Positions 42,024-51,567 of a DNA stretch of 64,000 nt are shown here, in pieces; the first letter of the stretch is position 1, and each line of letters begins with the position of its first letter. The position numbers were made by a program, and so were the translations under genes. The stretch is from the NCBI GenBank assembly GCA_963805925.1, contig CAWDWB010000003.1, positions 1,240,001-1,304,000 on the forward strand, written 5' to 3'. The stretch comes from CAMPKL01 sp963805925 (GTDB taxonomy: Bacteria > Acidobacteriota > Terriglobia > Bryobacterales > UBA6623). The notes under the pieces are model-generated. The model searched no databases, was not told the DNA's origin, and saw only the letters and a list, made by a program, of their open reading frames with translations.

Positions 42024-45000
42024 ATGAGACGGTCCTTGGCGATTGCGCTATGTGCGCTGTCCCTAATTCCCCTGAGTGTGTTCGCTGCCGAAACCGAAGG
42101 TGCTGCCTGGAGCGGTACGTATCGCGGCCGGGTGCTGACCGAGCGGTTCTTGCACAACCAATCTCGGCAGCGCCCAGTCGCCGCCTTGACCCTACAGAGT
42201 TCGCCCAACGTGTATGCCGACCGCGGCCAAATCGCCGTCATCGACACGTCCGGCGGCGTCGTGGCGAAACCCAATTTCCTGGACCTGCAGGGCGCCTCGG
42301 TGTTTTTTACTCCAAGCGGCGACTCGTATTTAGGCGAGGCTCGACCGGTCGCCTTCGATCAAACCGCTCGGGCGAACGGCATCCCGCTGGCCCTAGAAGA
42401 CGACGACAGCCAGCGCATCGCTCTGCCCTTCTCTTTCCCCTACTTCGGCGCCTCGTACAACGAGGTCTTCGTCAACTCTGACGGCAACCTGACATTCGGA
42501 GTCGGCGACGAAGATACGGCCGCCCGATCGCTTCCCCGCGCCGTTGCAGGCGCGCCGCGCATCGCGCCGCTGTATGTCGACTTCAATCCCGCCGCAGTGG
42601 CCGCCCAAGTGCGCGCCTACGCGCTCAGCGATCGCCTCGTCGTCACCTGGGACGGCGTCCCCCAATTTAACAGCACGCGCCGGCAAACCTTCCAGGTCGA
42701 TCTTCGCAGCAACGGCTTGATCGCCTTCCACTACCTCAGCGTTAGCCTCAACGAGGCCATCGTTGGGATCTTTCCGGGCGGCGGGCCCTCCGAACCGGAC
42801 CCGGTCGACCTGAGCCAGACGTTTGAGATCGGCCCTGGCGGCGGCGCTGAGCTGTTCCTGCTCTTCCCCAATCTCGATGCGATGACCGCGACGCGCCGTT
42901 TCTACGCCAGCCACGCCGACGTCTACGACTTTGTCTTCTTCTTCAATAACTTCGGCCTCACCCCCGGCCCCGGTACCTTCGCTTATGAGCTCAACGTCCG
43001 CAACGACATCCTCGGCATTGGAGACGTGCTCGTCGGCGCGGAAACCTTCGACCTCGGCGCCGAGTTTGGCTCCCCCAATCGTCTGGCCAGCTTCCTCAAC
43101 ATGGGTTCCCTCTCGGCCTATCCGGATGACCCGAAACAGCGGATCCCCGTCATTGGCGAGAACAACACGCTTTCCGTCATGGGGCAAGAGTCTGGCCATC
43201 GCTGGGGCATTTACACGCAATTCCTGGACCCCGCCACGAACGAAGTCTCGGATGCTCTTCTAGGGCGGGATGGCGCGCACTGGAACTTCTTTTTCAACTC
43301 CCAGGGCTCGGTCATCGAGGGCAACGACATCCTCGACAAGGGCCCCGGGGCAAGCCCGCGTTTCGTCACTCGTACGCCGGTGACGCGCTACGGAGAATTC
43401 GATCAGTACATCATGGGTCTGCGGGCCCCGGAAGAGGTGGCGGCGAGCTTCCTCGTCGAACAACCCCAAGGCGCAGGCAGCACGAACCCCGGCAGAAGTC
43501 CGCAAAGCGGAGTGAGGTTCGACGGCGTTCGCAAGAACATCTCGATTGGGGACATCGTCGCCGCGGAAGGTCTGCGCAAACCGGATCAGTCCATGGCCCA
43601 GCGGAGCTTCAACTTCGCATTCGTTCTCATCGTGGAAGACGGCGCGCCCCCGCCATCCGACGAAGATATCGCCAAGGTCGATCTGATTCGCCGCGAATGG
43701 GAGACCTTCTTCGAACAGGGGACGGGCTACAGGGCTGCAGCGAACACCGAGTTGCGGCGGGGCCTGCACCTATCCGTCTGGCCCCGTACCGGGATACTGG
43801 TCGGTCGCACGACCTTTGCCTCTGTCAGTATCGATGAACCGTTGGATAAAGACTTGAGCGTCGAGGTGACCAGCGACTCGGCAGCAGTTTTCTCGCCGGG
43901 CTTCGTGACGATCCCCAAGGGGCGGACAAGCGCCTACGCTCCCATCACGGGCAGCTTTCCCGGTACGGCTACTTTGCAGGCGACAGCGTCGGCTCCAGGG
44001 ATGGCCTTCGATTCGCCAGCTGCGCAGATCCGCGTCTTTCCTGCTGACGGTCCGTTCGTGATTTCCATTCTCTCCGGCGCCGATCAGAATGGCGTCGCCG
44101 GAGTGCCGCTGAGACAACCGATCGTGGTTCAAGTCACCGATGGGAGCCAGACTCCGATCAGCGGAATCGCCGTCCTGGCGCAACCAAGCGAGAACGGTGA
44201 GGCGACGGTCCTCGGTTCGCCGACTGGAACCGACGGCAAGGTAGAGATTGCCTGGACCCTGGCCAGCTCATCCGCCCCAAATCGCCTCACGCTTCGCATA
44301 CCCGGGACGGCCGCCACTACGACAGTCTCCGCCAAAGCCCTGAAAGGCCAACCGGTATTCCCTCCCGCCGGCGTCGTCAACGGCGCCAGCTTTGCAGCGG
44401 GCGGCGTCTCGCCCGGTTCGATTGCGACCGTATTCGGCTCCAACCTAGCCGCTGCGACGGCGTCCGCTGAGCGCTTCCCTCTGCCGCGGACGCTCGCCGG
44501 CGCTCAGCTATTCGTCGATGGCGTGCCCGTGCCGCTCTTCTATGTCTCTCCCACGCAGATCAACTTCCAGGTTCCTTTTGGCATCGCCTCGAACAACGCG
44601 CTGATCCAGGTCGTCTCGGCCTCGGGCTCCAGCGCGTCCATCGCTGTGCCGGTTGCGCCGGTCCAGCCTGGGCTCTTCTTCGTGCCTGCCACTGGCATCG
44701 GCGCTATGACCTTTGCTGCCGACGGCTCGAGTGCCGCCCAGCGGGCGGCCCGCCCAGGCGAGCCAATCGAGTTGTACGGAGTGGGTCTGGGCGCGGTGTC
44801 CTCTGCCCCGGAAGCCGGCGAACCGGCTTCCGGCTACTTCCTAGCCCGGACCGTCCTCGAACCGACTGTCTCCATCGCGGGCAGAGTCTTGCCGGCCACT
44901 TTCTCCGGTCTCGCGCCGGGATTCGCTGGACTCTACCAGATCAACTTCGCCTTGCCGCAGGATCTGCTCCCAGGGCGATACGCATTGTTGATCACCGTCG

Positions 45001-45041
45001 ACGGAGTCGCCAGCAACGTCGTATTCCTCGACGTAGAGTGA
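42024..45041 (+). CDS. Large secreted zincin-like protein with TIGR03437-type C-terminal domain
   Basis: With the ATG at 42024 (GGGAAG 9 bases upstream) the protein has 1005 residues and a signal peptide (about 1-22). A beta-rich region follows with YFGASYNEVFVNSDGNLTFG (nidogen-like wording). Next comes a metalloprotease-like block (about 330-560) with the LLGRDGAHWNFF and YGEFDQYIMGL segments. Ig/invasin-like strands come after that, and finally the Solibacter-type C-terminal domain (about 785-1005) beginning VVNGASFAAGGVSPGSIATVFGSNLA. At the place of the HExxH zinc site it reads QESGH (Gln388-Glu389-Ser-Gly-His392), so catalysis is doubtful. I expect an extracellular adhesive or structural role. 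Confidence 0.87.
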   Translation: MRRSLAIALCALSLIPLSVFAAETEGAAWSGTYRGRVLTERFLHNQSRQRPVAALTLQSSPNVYADRGQIAVIDTSGGVVAKPNFLDLQGASVFFTPSGDSYLGEARPVAFDQTARANGIPLALEDDDSQRIALPFSFPYFGASYNEVFVNSDGNLTFGVGDEDTAARSLPRAVAGAPRIAPLYVDFNPAAVAAQVRAYALSDRLVVTWDGVPQFNSTRRQTFQVDLRSNGLIAFHYLSVSLNEAIVGIFPGGGPSEPDPVDLSQTFEIGPGGGAELFLLFPNLDAMTATRRFYASHADVYDFVFFFNNFGLTPGPGTFAYELNVRNDILGIGDVLVGAETFDLGAEFGSPNRLASFLNMGSLSAYPDDPKQRIPVIGENNTLSVMGQESGHRWGIYTQFLDPATNEVSDALLGRDGAHWNFFFNSQGSVIEGNDILDKGPGASPRFVTRTPVTRYGEFDQYIMGLRAPEEVAASFLVEQPQGAGSTNPGRSPQSGVRFDGVRKNISIGDIVAAEGLRKPDQSMAQRSFNFAFVLIVEDGAPPPSDEDIAKVDLIRREWETFFEQGTGYRAAANTELRRGLHLSVWPRTGILVGRTTFASVSIDEPLDKDLSVEVTSDSAAVFSPGFVTIPKGRTSAYAPITGSFPGTATLQATASAPGMAFDSPAAQIRVFPADGPFVISILSGADQNGVAGVPLRQPIVVQVTDGSQTPISGIAVLAQPSENGEATVLGSPTGTDGKVEIAWTLASSSAPNRLTLRIPGTAATTTVSAKALKGQPVFPPAGVVNGASFAAGGVSPGSIATVFGSNLAAATASAERFPLPRTLAGAQLFVDGVPVPLFYVSPTQINFQVPFGIASNNALIQVVSASGSSASIAVPVAPVQPGLFFVPATGIGAMTFAADGSSAAQRAARPGEPIELYGVGLGAVSSAPEAGEPASGYFLARTVLEPTVSIAGRVLPATFSGLAPGFAGLYQINFALPQDLLPGRYALLITVDGVASNVVFLDVE

Positions 45042-45051
45042 ACCGCAGGAC

Positions 45052-45531
45052 CTAGATCACGGCAAAGCAGAAGACGGTGTTCGAGCCCTGCTCGCCGTCA
45101 GGCGTAAGGCAGTATTCGCCGGGCTTCAGGCTCGAGTCCACGCGCAGCTTGAACAGCCCTTCGCCCTGCCGGATCACATCGATGTAGTAGGACTGTACGA
45201 CGATCTTGTTCTTTTTACGGATGAGAACTTCGCGGCGGCCGTTGACCTGCTCAAAGGCATAGAGCCGCAGCGTGTGCGGGTCGAGTTGATCTTGGGCGAA
45301 GAGGAATTCCGGGAACCCCAGCGGCGTCCGAGCGGGTGATGCCGCCCCGGGGACCCAAAAGATCTGCGCCTTCTTATCGGAAACCTCGGTGGCTTGATTC
45401 GTCTCCGTTTCCAGCAGATTCGTCGCGTGAATCAAGTACGGCGTATCCTTCTTGGGCGGATCGGGCAGGTTCTGCGCCCCCACAGCAGCCGCTAGCAGCG
45501 TGCAGAAGAATGCGAGATGGGCAATTCTCAT
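45052..45531 (-). CDS. Secreted protein of unknown function
   Basis: The 159-residue protein starts with a signal peptide (about 1-18, ending AVGA) and continues as a mixed, strand-rich domain with YLIHATNLLETETNQATEVSD and a C-terminal GLFKLRVDSSLKPGEYCLTPDG. The last motif, KPGEYCLTPDG, resembles the KPGEYALVP ending of some secreted beta-sandwich domains in Acidobacteriota and related phyla. Two cysteines near the end (Cys in EYCL and in FCFAVI) could form a disulphide. I choose the ATG at 45531 over a GTG at 45534. It converges on the zincin-like gene and lies upstream of the helicase gene. Confidence 0.72.
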   Translation of the reverse strand: MRIAHLAFFCTLLAAAVGAQNLPDPPKKDTPYLIHATNLLETETNQATEVSDKKAQIFWVPGAASPARTPLGFPEFLFAQDQLDPHTLRLYAFEQVNGRREVLIRKKNKIVVQSYYIDVIRQGEGLFKLRVDSSLKPGEYCLTPDGEQGSNTVFCFAVI

Positions 45532-45558
45532 CACCGAGCATTTTAGCGCCCCGATCCG

Positions 45559-47505
45559 TTACGGAACAGTTGGCGGATCGAAGAAGCGAGCGACGTCGGC
45601 GATATCGGTCGAGAAGGCATACTCCGGCAGGCTGTCGAGAAATATCTTGCCGTAGCGCTGTTTCATGACGCGGTTGTCGAGCAAAACAAGCACGCCACGG
45701 TCCTGCGCCGAGCGAATCAGGCGTCCAAACCCCTGCTTCAGGGCCAACACGGCCTCCGGCACCTGGAACTCATCGAAAGGCTTGCCGCCCGCCTTGCGAA
45801 TGGCCGCGATGCGCGCCTCGACGATCGGATCGGACGGCGCAGCGAACGGCAGCTTATCGATAATCACGCAGCTCAACTGCTCGCCCGGAACATCGACGCC
45901 CTGCCAGAAACTTGCCGTCGCAAAAAGGACCGCGTTCGGCGTTGCCTTGAAATCCTCCAACAGCGCGGAGTTGGGGGCCGTGCCTTGCAAGAACGTCGGA
46001 TGATCCAAGCGAGGCTCCGCCGTTTCGTAGACTCTGCGCATCTGCGCGTAACTGGTAAACAGCACAAAGGCGCGCCCGCGCGAATAGCTCAATACCGCGA
46101 GAATCTCATCGGTGGCCCGCGCGGCAAACTGCTCTGAGCGCGGATCGGGCAAGTCCTCGGGCACGTACAACAGCGCCTGTTTCGCATAGTCGAAGTGGCC
46201 CGGGACGATCAGCTCTCTGGGTCCCGTTAACCCGAGCCTACCCTTGACGAAGTCAAAGGTTCCGTCGACCGCCAATGTCGCTGAAGTGAGCACCACGCAG
46301 GGCACTTGCTCAAACAGCTTCTCCGACAAAATCTCGGCGACGTCAATCGGCGTTGCCTGTAAGAAGACGCCCCGGCCACGCCGCTCCATCCAATAGACGT
46401 AGCTGGGGTCGTCCACCTCGATGACTAACCGCAGCGCCGCTTCCAACTCCAGCGCCCGGCGCTCCAAGGGGATCACCAAGTCCGTCTTCTCGCGAACTAG
46501 TTTGAGTTGCGCCTCAACCAACGCCAGACCAGCAATCAGCGCCTCATAGGCCTCAGCATTGCGCTTCAAGAAGACCGGCCGCTCGCGAAACGCCCGGCGG
46601 CCTTCGAGGCTGTCGAATACCTGAAAGAACTGCGCGGCGCGCAGGTTCAGTTGATCGAGCGCCGTATCGATGCCCTTCGAACCGAACTCGTTCTGAAACG
46701 CCGTCTGCCGCACGTCGCGGGCCAGCTCTTCAAAGCGATAGCTGCTGATCTGCACGCCGAAGTGCTGACCGGCGGCCTCTTCGATCTCGTGCGCTTCATC
46801 AAACACCACCGCTTGATAGTCGGGAATGATCTGTGCGAAGTCGTCTTCGCGCAGCGCCAAGTCCGCGAAGAACAAGTGGTGGTTGACGATGATTACGTCC
46901 GCCTCGGCGGCGCGTTGGTGCATCAGGGTAACGAAGCACTTCTCAAACAGCCCACACTTGGACCCGGCGCACATCTCGCGGCGAGCGTCGACCTTGTGCC
47001 AAGCGCCGGAGTTCGCCGGCAGCGTCTTCAACTCCGCCCGGTCTCCAGTCTCGGTTTCCTTTTCCCAGGCTTTGATCTTGGCGAAGTCCTCGATCTCTTC
47101 GAGCCCCGAGAGGATCGGGCGGTTCTCCGCCTCGTACAACTTCTCGCGGCACAGGTAATTGGCGCGGCCTTTCATGTAGGCAACCCGTAGTTCCCTGCCC
47201 AAGCGTTCTTCGATGAAAGGAATATCTTGGTAGAAAAGCTGTTCCTGCAGCGCCTTGGTTCCAGTCGAGACGATGACCCGCTTGCCGCTGGCGATCACCG
47301 GAAACAAATAGGCGAGCGTCTTGCCTGTGCCCGTGCCTGCCTCGACCAGCAGATGACGCCGCTCGGCGAGCGCCGCCTCCACCTCTTCGGCCATGGCCAA
47401 CTGTCCCGGACGGTACTCAAACCGCGGATGCCATTTCGCCAATAAGCCGCCGCGGCGGAACACGTCGCGCGCTCGAAGCGCAGCCTTGGCAGTAGAGATT
47501 CCCAT
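45559..47505 (-). CDS. dinG: DinG/XPD-like ATP-dependent DNA helicase with Fe-S cluster
   Basis: DinG-type helicases unwind DNA 5'-3' and clear R-loops and G-quadruplexes. With the ATG at 47505 the protein has 648 residues, Walker A EAGTGTGKTLAYLFP (about 55-69), four candidate Fe-S cysteines (about 119, 179, 184, 190; YLCREK and MCAGSKCGLFEKC) and the DEAH box FDEAHEIEE (about 235-243). C-terminal motifs IDKLPFAAPSDP and QGFGRLIRSAQDRGVLVLLD complete the helicase. The ORF is open to 47589 but that extension overlaps the divergent gene start. E. coli-type DinG versus YoaA cannot be told from sequence. Confidence 0.93.
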   Translation of the reverse strand: MGISTAKAALRARDVFRRGGLLAKWHPRFEYRPGQLAMAEEVEAALAERRHLLVEAGTGTGKTLAYLFPVIASGKRVIVSTGTKALQEQLFYQDIPFIEERLGRELRVAYMKGRANYLCREKLYEAENRPILSGLEEIEDFAKIKAWEKETETGDRAELKTLPANSGAWHKVDARREMCAGSKCGLFEKCFVTLMHQRAAEADVIIVNHHLFFADLALREDDFAQIIPDYQAVVFDEAHEIEEAAGQHFGVQISSYRFEELARDVRQTAFQNEFGSKGIDTALDQLNLRAAQFFQVFDSLEGRRAFRERPVFLKRNAEAYEALIAGLALVEAQLKLVREKTDLVIPLERRALELEAALRLVIEVDDPSYVYWMERRGRGVFLQATPIDVAEILSEKLFEQVPCVVLTSATLAVDGTFDFVKGRLGLTGPRELIVPGHFDYAKQALLYVPEDLPDPRSEQFAARATDEILAVLSYSRGRAFVLFTSYAQMRRVYETAEPRLDHPTFLQGTAPNSALLEDFKATPNAVLFATASFWQGVDVPGEQLSCVIIDKLPFAAPSDPIVEARIAAIRKAGGKPFDEFQVPEAVLALKQGFGRLIRSAQDRGVLVLLDNRVMKQRYGKIFLDSLPEYAFSTDIADVARFFDPPTVP

Positions 47506-47588
47506 CAGCAGGCCGAAACCCCAGGATAGCGGTCGGCGAACAAACCCACCCCAATCCTCGTAGAATGTTGCGGGAGAGCCATCAGCCA

Positions 47589-47984
47589 ATGAGAGACCAC
47601 GTCCGCATACTCGCCATCCTCAATATCGTGATGGGCAGCATCGGTTTGCTGATCGGCATCGGCTTGCTTTTCATGTTCGGAGGAATCGGGGCGCTAGCCG
47701 GCCTGACGAATTCAGGTGATCCCGACGCGGCGTTGGCCTTTCCCATCATGGGCGCAATCGGCGGCCTGATCTTTGGAGTGCTATTGATCTTCTCCGCGCC
47801 GCAGATCATCGGCGGCATTGGGCTTCTCAAGGGACAGCCCTGGGCGCGCATCCTGATGATCGTGGTCTCGGCACTCGGCCTGCTCAGCATCCCCATCGGC
47901 ACGGCCATGGGCATCTACGGCCTGTGGGTACTGCTCAATGAGGAGACGGTTCGTTTGTTCGCCGCCCCGCCGCCGGTGAGCTAG
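47589..47984 (+). CDS. Small four-helix membrane protein of unknown function
   Basis: With the ATG at 47589 (GGGAGAG about 9 bases upstream) the protein has 131 residues and four hydrophobic segments: about 10-35, 50-72 (IMGAIGGLIFGVLLIFSAPQIIGG), 82-102 and 103-120. The last part, WARILMIVVSALGLLSIPIGTAMGIYGLWVLLNEETVRLF, resembles a recurring membrane-protein ending in which WxR-I-L is followed by GIYGLWVLL. No function can be assigned. It is divergent from the dinG-like gene and its stop overlaps the recJ stop by 4 bases (convergent). Confidence 0.78.
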   Translation: MRDHVRILAILNIVMGSIGLLIGIGLLFMFGGIGALAGLTNSGDPDAALAFPIMGAIGGLIFGVLLIFSAPQIIGGIGLLKGQPWARILMIVVSALGLLSIPIGTAMGIYGLWVLLNEETVRLFAAPPPVS

Positions 47985-49705
47985 TCCGACTCCGACGTCC
48001 GAATATCCTTCAGGTTGAGACGCCAGCCGCCCCAGTAGTCGTCGGCTTCGACCGAGTAGGCGACATCGACCGACCGGCCACGACGCATGGAGGGTTCTAA
48101 CTCCGCCATGCGCCAGGCGACAGCCTCGAAAGAGGCCTCGTCCTGCCGCAAGCGCAGTTTCAAATGGCGCTCCTTCAACACTTTCGGATCAGCTGCCAGC
48201 TCCACGCCGCCAGCCCCAAATACCGGAGTCGGGTTCCCCATGCCATGCGGCTCCAAGCGCGCTAACTCGGCCATGAAATCGTCCGTGATCGAAGCGAGGC
48301 TGAGTTCCGCATCGAGTTGCAGCAGCGGCAAGAAATCCTCCGGCCCCAGTGCGTTCGCAGCGTAGTCATTCAACTCGCGGGTCATCGCCGCGATGCGATC
48401 GATCTTCACCGTGCAGCCGGCCGCCTGCTTGTGTCCGCCAAAGCGTTCGAAGATGCCCGCTACCGATTCGAGAGCTTCAAGCAAATGGAAGCCAGGAATG
48501 CTTCTGCCCGAGCCCACGGCCAGTCCCGTTTCGCTGTCCGCGCTCAGCACGATTGTCGGCCGGTGAAAACGATCCACCACGCGGCTGGCCACGATGCCGA
48601 TCACCCCGGGATGCCAGCCTTCGCCGTACATCACAATGAACGGCGCCACATCGGTCGGCGGCGCCTTCATCAATCTTCCAACCACTTCATCAACGATCGC
48701 TTGCTCGGCCGTTTGCCTTTCGGCGTTCAGCCGATCGAGCGACTCGGCAATCGGCATTGCTTGCTCCATCGTCTCCGCCTCGAACAGATCGATCACCGAT
48801 CGCGCCGTATCCATGCGGCCGGCGGCGTTCAAGCGGGGGCCGATGCGAAAGCCAATGTCGCCAGCGCCAAGCGCTTTCTTGCTGGATAAGCCGGAGACGT
48901 CCAACAAAGCCCTCAATCCCGGATGCCGTGGACGCAGCAATTCCTCGAGCCCGACCTTGGCAATCACCCGGTTCTCGCCCAGCAAGGGCGCAAGATCTGC
49001 GATCGTACCGATGGCAACAATCTTCAACATCGAGCGCAGCACGGAAGCCAGCCGCGCAGGGGGCCAATCCAGACCGCCCAAAAGCGCCTGCGCCAACTTG
49101 AAGGCGATGCCCACGCCTGCCAGACCTTTCTCCGGGTAATCGCAGCCGGGCTGATTCGGGTTGACCACGGCCAACGCTTGCGGCATGGCGCCTTCGTCGG
49201 GCAGGTGATGGTCGGTGACGATCGAGTCGATCCCCAACTCGCGCGCTTTGGCCACCACCGCAGCGTCGCGAATGCCGGTATCGACGCTGATCAGCACTTT
49301 GACGTCTTCGCGCGCCGCTCGCTCGATGACGTCCTCGCGCATCCCATAGCCCTCGCGCACGCGGTGCGGCACGTGATAGTCCGCATGGCCGCCGGCCATC
49401 TCAATGGCCTTGCGCAGCAGCACAACCGCCGTGGTGCCGTCGACGTCGTAATCGCCGTAGATCAGGATCTTTTCTTTGTTGGCAATGGCCCTGCGAATGC
49501 GCTCCACCGCTTCGCGCATACCCTTCATCAAGAAGGGGTCATGCATCTGGTCGAGCGTCGGATCAAGAAAGCGAGCGACGTCTTCGGGATCGCTCACTCC
49601 TCGTTGCGCCAGCAGGACCGCCAGCGTCTCGGAGAGTCCGTGTTCTTTTTGGATGCGGCGAGCGGCGGCGGGGTCGAAGCTGCGATAGACCCAGCGCTTC
49701 CTCAT
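47981..49705 (-). CDS. recJ: Single-stranded-DNA-specific exonuclease RecJ
   Basis: RecJ degrades single-stranded DNA 5'-3' in recombination, mismatch and base-excision repair. The 574-residue protein has the DHH-family metal motifs: GDYDVDGTTA (about 84-93), VDTGIRD (about 141-147) and TDHHLPDE (about 164-171). Later come the DHHA1-type GRSIPGFHLLEALE and FGGHKQAAGCTV motifs, and an OB-like C-terminal domain with RHLKLRLRQDEASFEAVAW. All core motifs are intact. Its ATG overlaps the stop of the aldehyde dehydrogenase gene (ATGA), so it is translated with a microcompartment enzyme, a pairing with no obvious functional link. Confidence 0.96.
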   Translation of the reverse strand: MRKRWVYRSFDPAAARRIQKEHGLSETLAVLLAQRGVSDPEDVARFLDPTLDQMHDPFLMKGMREAVERIRRAIANKEKILIYGDYDVDGTTAVVLLRKAIEMAGGHADYHVPHRVREGYGMREDVIERAAREDVKVLISVDTGIRDAAVVAKARELGIDSIVTDHHLPDEGAMPQALAVVNPNQPGCDYPEKGLAGVGIAFKLAQALLGGLDWPPARLASVLRSMLKIVAIGTIADLAPLLGENRVIAKVGLEELLRPRHPGLRALLDVSGLSSKKALGAGDIGFRIGPRLNAAGRMDTARSVIDLFEAETMEQAMPIAESLDRLNAERQTAEQAIVDEVVGRLMKAPPTDVAPFIVMYGEGWHPGVIGIVASRVVDRFHRPTIVLSADSETGLAVGSGRSIPGFHLLEALESVAGIFERFGGHKQAAGCTVKIDRIAAMTRELNDYAANALGPEDFLPLLQLDAELSLASITDDFMAELARLEPHGMGNPTPVFGAGGVELAADPKVLKERHLKLRLRQDEASFEAVAWRMAELEPSMRRGRSVDVAYSVEADDYWGGWRLNLKDIRTSESD

Positions 49706-51555
49706 TCGGTGTAAGCCAAGACCGTGCCGTCAGAGGCCAGGTCGCGCGCCGCCGGCGTGATGATCGTCTTCTTGTTCACGTAGATCTTTTCGCCCTTCGT
49801 CCGAGCTCGGCGCACGTCGTCTTCGCAGACAAAGCCGACGGCGGCAGGCGCAGGAGGCTCGCTGGCCGCAGCAGGAGCGCTCGGAGCCGCTGCCAGCTTT
49901 GCCTCCGCTGGTGCTGCAGGCGCACTCGGCGCGGCGCCGGCTAAGAAGGAGTCGACGACCCCTTCCACGACCGAACGCAATGAGGTGTCCGCCGTTCCTT
50001 TGGGATACGCCTTCGCTGAAGCAACGCCTCGACTAGCCAAATATTTCTCCACTGCACTGGCGATCGCCGGCCGCTGGGGCAAGGCGCCGCTTGGAGCCTC
50101 GACCGGCGCGCTCAGCGTAACCAGCTTCGGCTGCGGCGCCGGCGGAGGAGCTGCAGGATTGGCCAAGTAGGCGCGACCTTCTTTGCTGGTAAATGCCTCT
50201 GACGCCTCGCGTACCTTGAACGCCACCCGCTTTAAGTTAATCAGATTGAGCGGGCCGACATTGTCGCTGGTCGCGTTGCCTGCGATCGCGCCGCAACCCA
50301 GGGTCATCGCCGGGGCCACGTTCGTGGTGATTCCCGTGGAACCTTGCGGCGTCGGCGTGTTCACCAACACGCGGTACGCGGGCATGGCCAAAGCGAACTT
50401 CTCGACATTCTGCTTCGACGTCGAGTAGATGCCGCACGTATGTCCGCGTCCGCCAAAGTTCAGAATGCCCTGGCAAGCGGTGATCGCTTCGTCGAAGTCC
50501 TTGACGAACAACACCGACAACACCGGCGAAAGCTTCTCCGCCGACAGTGGATGCTCGCGGCCGATGCCCCTCAGCTCCAGTGCCAGAACTCTCGTACTCT
50601 CCGGCACGGAAAATCCGGCCATCTTGGCGATCTTCGGCGCCGCCTGGCCCACGCACTCCGGGTTGATCCGGAAGCCTTCGATGATCAGCAACTTCTCCAA
50701 TGCCGCCGACTGTTGGTCGTTGCACACATAGGCGTCGTTGCTCTTGAGCAGCCGCCAGACATCGTCGCGATGTTTCGTTTCGACGACAATCGACTGTTCG
50801 CTCGAGCACAGCGTGCCGTAGTCGAAGCTCTTGCCCTCGATCACCTGGCGAATCGCATCGTCCAGGTTGGCGGTTGAATCGATCAACACCGGAACATTCC
50901 CTGGACCCACGCCCAGCGCCGGCTTGCCGCTAGCGTACGCCGCCCGGACGATGCCCGGTCCGCCCGTGGCCAAGATCACGCTGGTGCGTTTGTGACGCAT
51001 CAGCTCGGTCGTGCCGCCGATGGTGGCCTCGTTGGCGCACTGCACGATCCCTTTGGGGGCGCCCGCTTCCTCAGCCGCAGCCGCCAGCAACGCCGCCGTC
51101 TCGCACGTGCAACGTCGCGCGCGCGGGTGTGGGCTCAGCACCACGGCGTTTCTCGCCTTGAGCGAGATCAGCACTTTGTAGATGGCGGTGGATGTTGGGT
51201 TAGTCGTCGGCAGAATCGCTGCAACCACGCCCATCGGTTCGGCAATTTCGATGATGCCCGCAGCCTCATCCCGGCGCACGATGCCGGCTGTCTTCAGGGG
51301 AGCGATATAGCGGTGCAGCGTATCGCTGCCCAAAAGGTTCTTGGCCGTCTTGTCCTTGACGTTCCCGTAACCCGTCTCTTCGACCGCGAGTTGAGCCAGC
51401 CGCGCGGAGTTCGCCCGGGCAGCCGTCGCTACATGCGCGACGATCTGATCGACGCGCTCTTGAGAAAAGCTCCGGTACTGGAGGAAAGCCGCATAGGCAG
51501 CGTCAACTTTCTGACGGACCTCTTCAACGGACCGTTGATCCTTATCCTCAGCCAT
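49702..51555 (-). CDS. CoA-acylating aldehyde dehydrogenase with microcompartment-type C-terminal extension
   Basis: Resembles EutE/PduP: converts an aldehyde plus CoA and NAD+ to acyl-CoA. The catalytic core (about 10-460) has EPMGVVAAILPTTNPTST, LGVGPGNVPVLID and the catalytic Cys250 in YGTLCSSEQS. After residue 465 comes a 150-residue extension, rich in Pro and Ala, with two helices of amphipathic type (about 497-510, IASAVEKYLASRG; about 525-539, LRSVVEGVVDSFLAG). The protein ends in a conserved-looking VRRARTKGEKIYVNKKTIITPAARDLA block (about 581-606). Such linkers and helices are known to target enzymes into shells. It lies 12 bp downstream of the BMC gene and overlaps recJ. Confidence 0.9.
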   Translation of the reverse strand: MAEDKDQRSVEEVRQKVDAAYAAFLQYRSFSQERVDQIVAHVATAARANSARLAQLAVEETGYGNVKDKTAKNLLGSDTLHRYIAPLKTAGIVRRDEAAGIIEIAEPMGVVAAILPTTNPTSTAIYKVLISLKARNAVVLSPHPRARRCTCETAALLAAAAEEAGAPKGIVQCANEATIGGTTELMRHKRTSVILATGGPGIVRAAYASGKPALGVGPGNVPVLIDSTANLDDAIRQVIEGKSFDYGTLCSSEQSIVVETKHRDDVWRLLKSNDAYVCNDQQSAALEKLLIIEGFRINPECVGQAAPKIAKMAGFSVPESTRVLALELRGIGREHPLSAEKLSPVLSVLFVKDFDEAITACQGILNFGGRGHTCGIYSTSKQNVEKFALAMPAYRVLVNTPTPQGSTGITTNVAPAMTLGCGAIAGNATSDNVGPLNLINLKRVAFKVREASEAFTSKEGRAYLANPAAPPPAPQPKLVTLSAPVEAPSGALPQRPAIASAVEKYLASRGVASAKAYPKGTADTSLRSVVEGVVDSFLAGAAPSAPAAPAEAKLAAAPSAPAAASEPPAPAAVGFVCEDDVRRARTKGEKIYVNKKTIITPAARDLASDGTVLAYTE

Positions 51556-51567
51556 CGCAGCCAGCGA

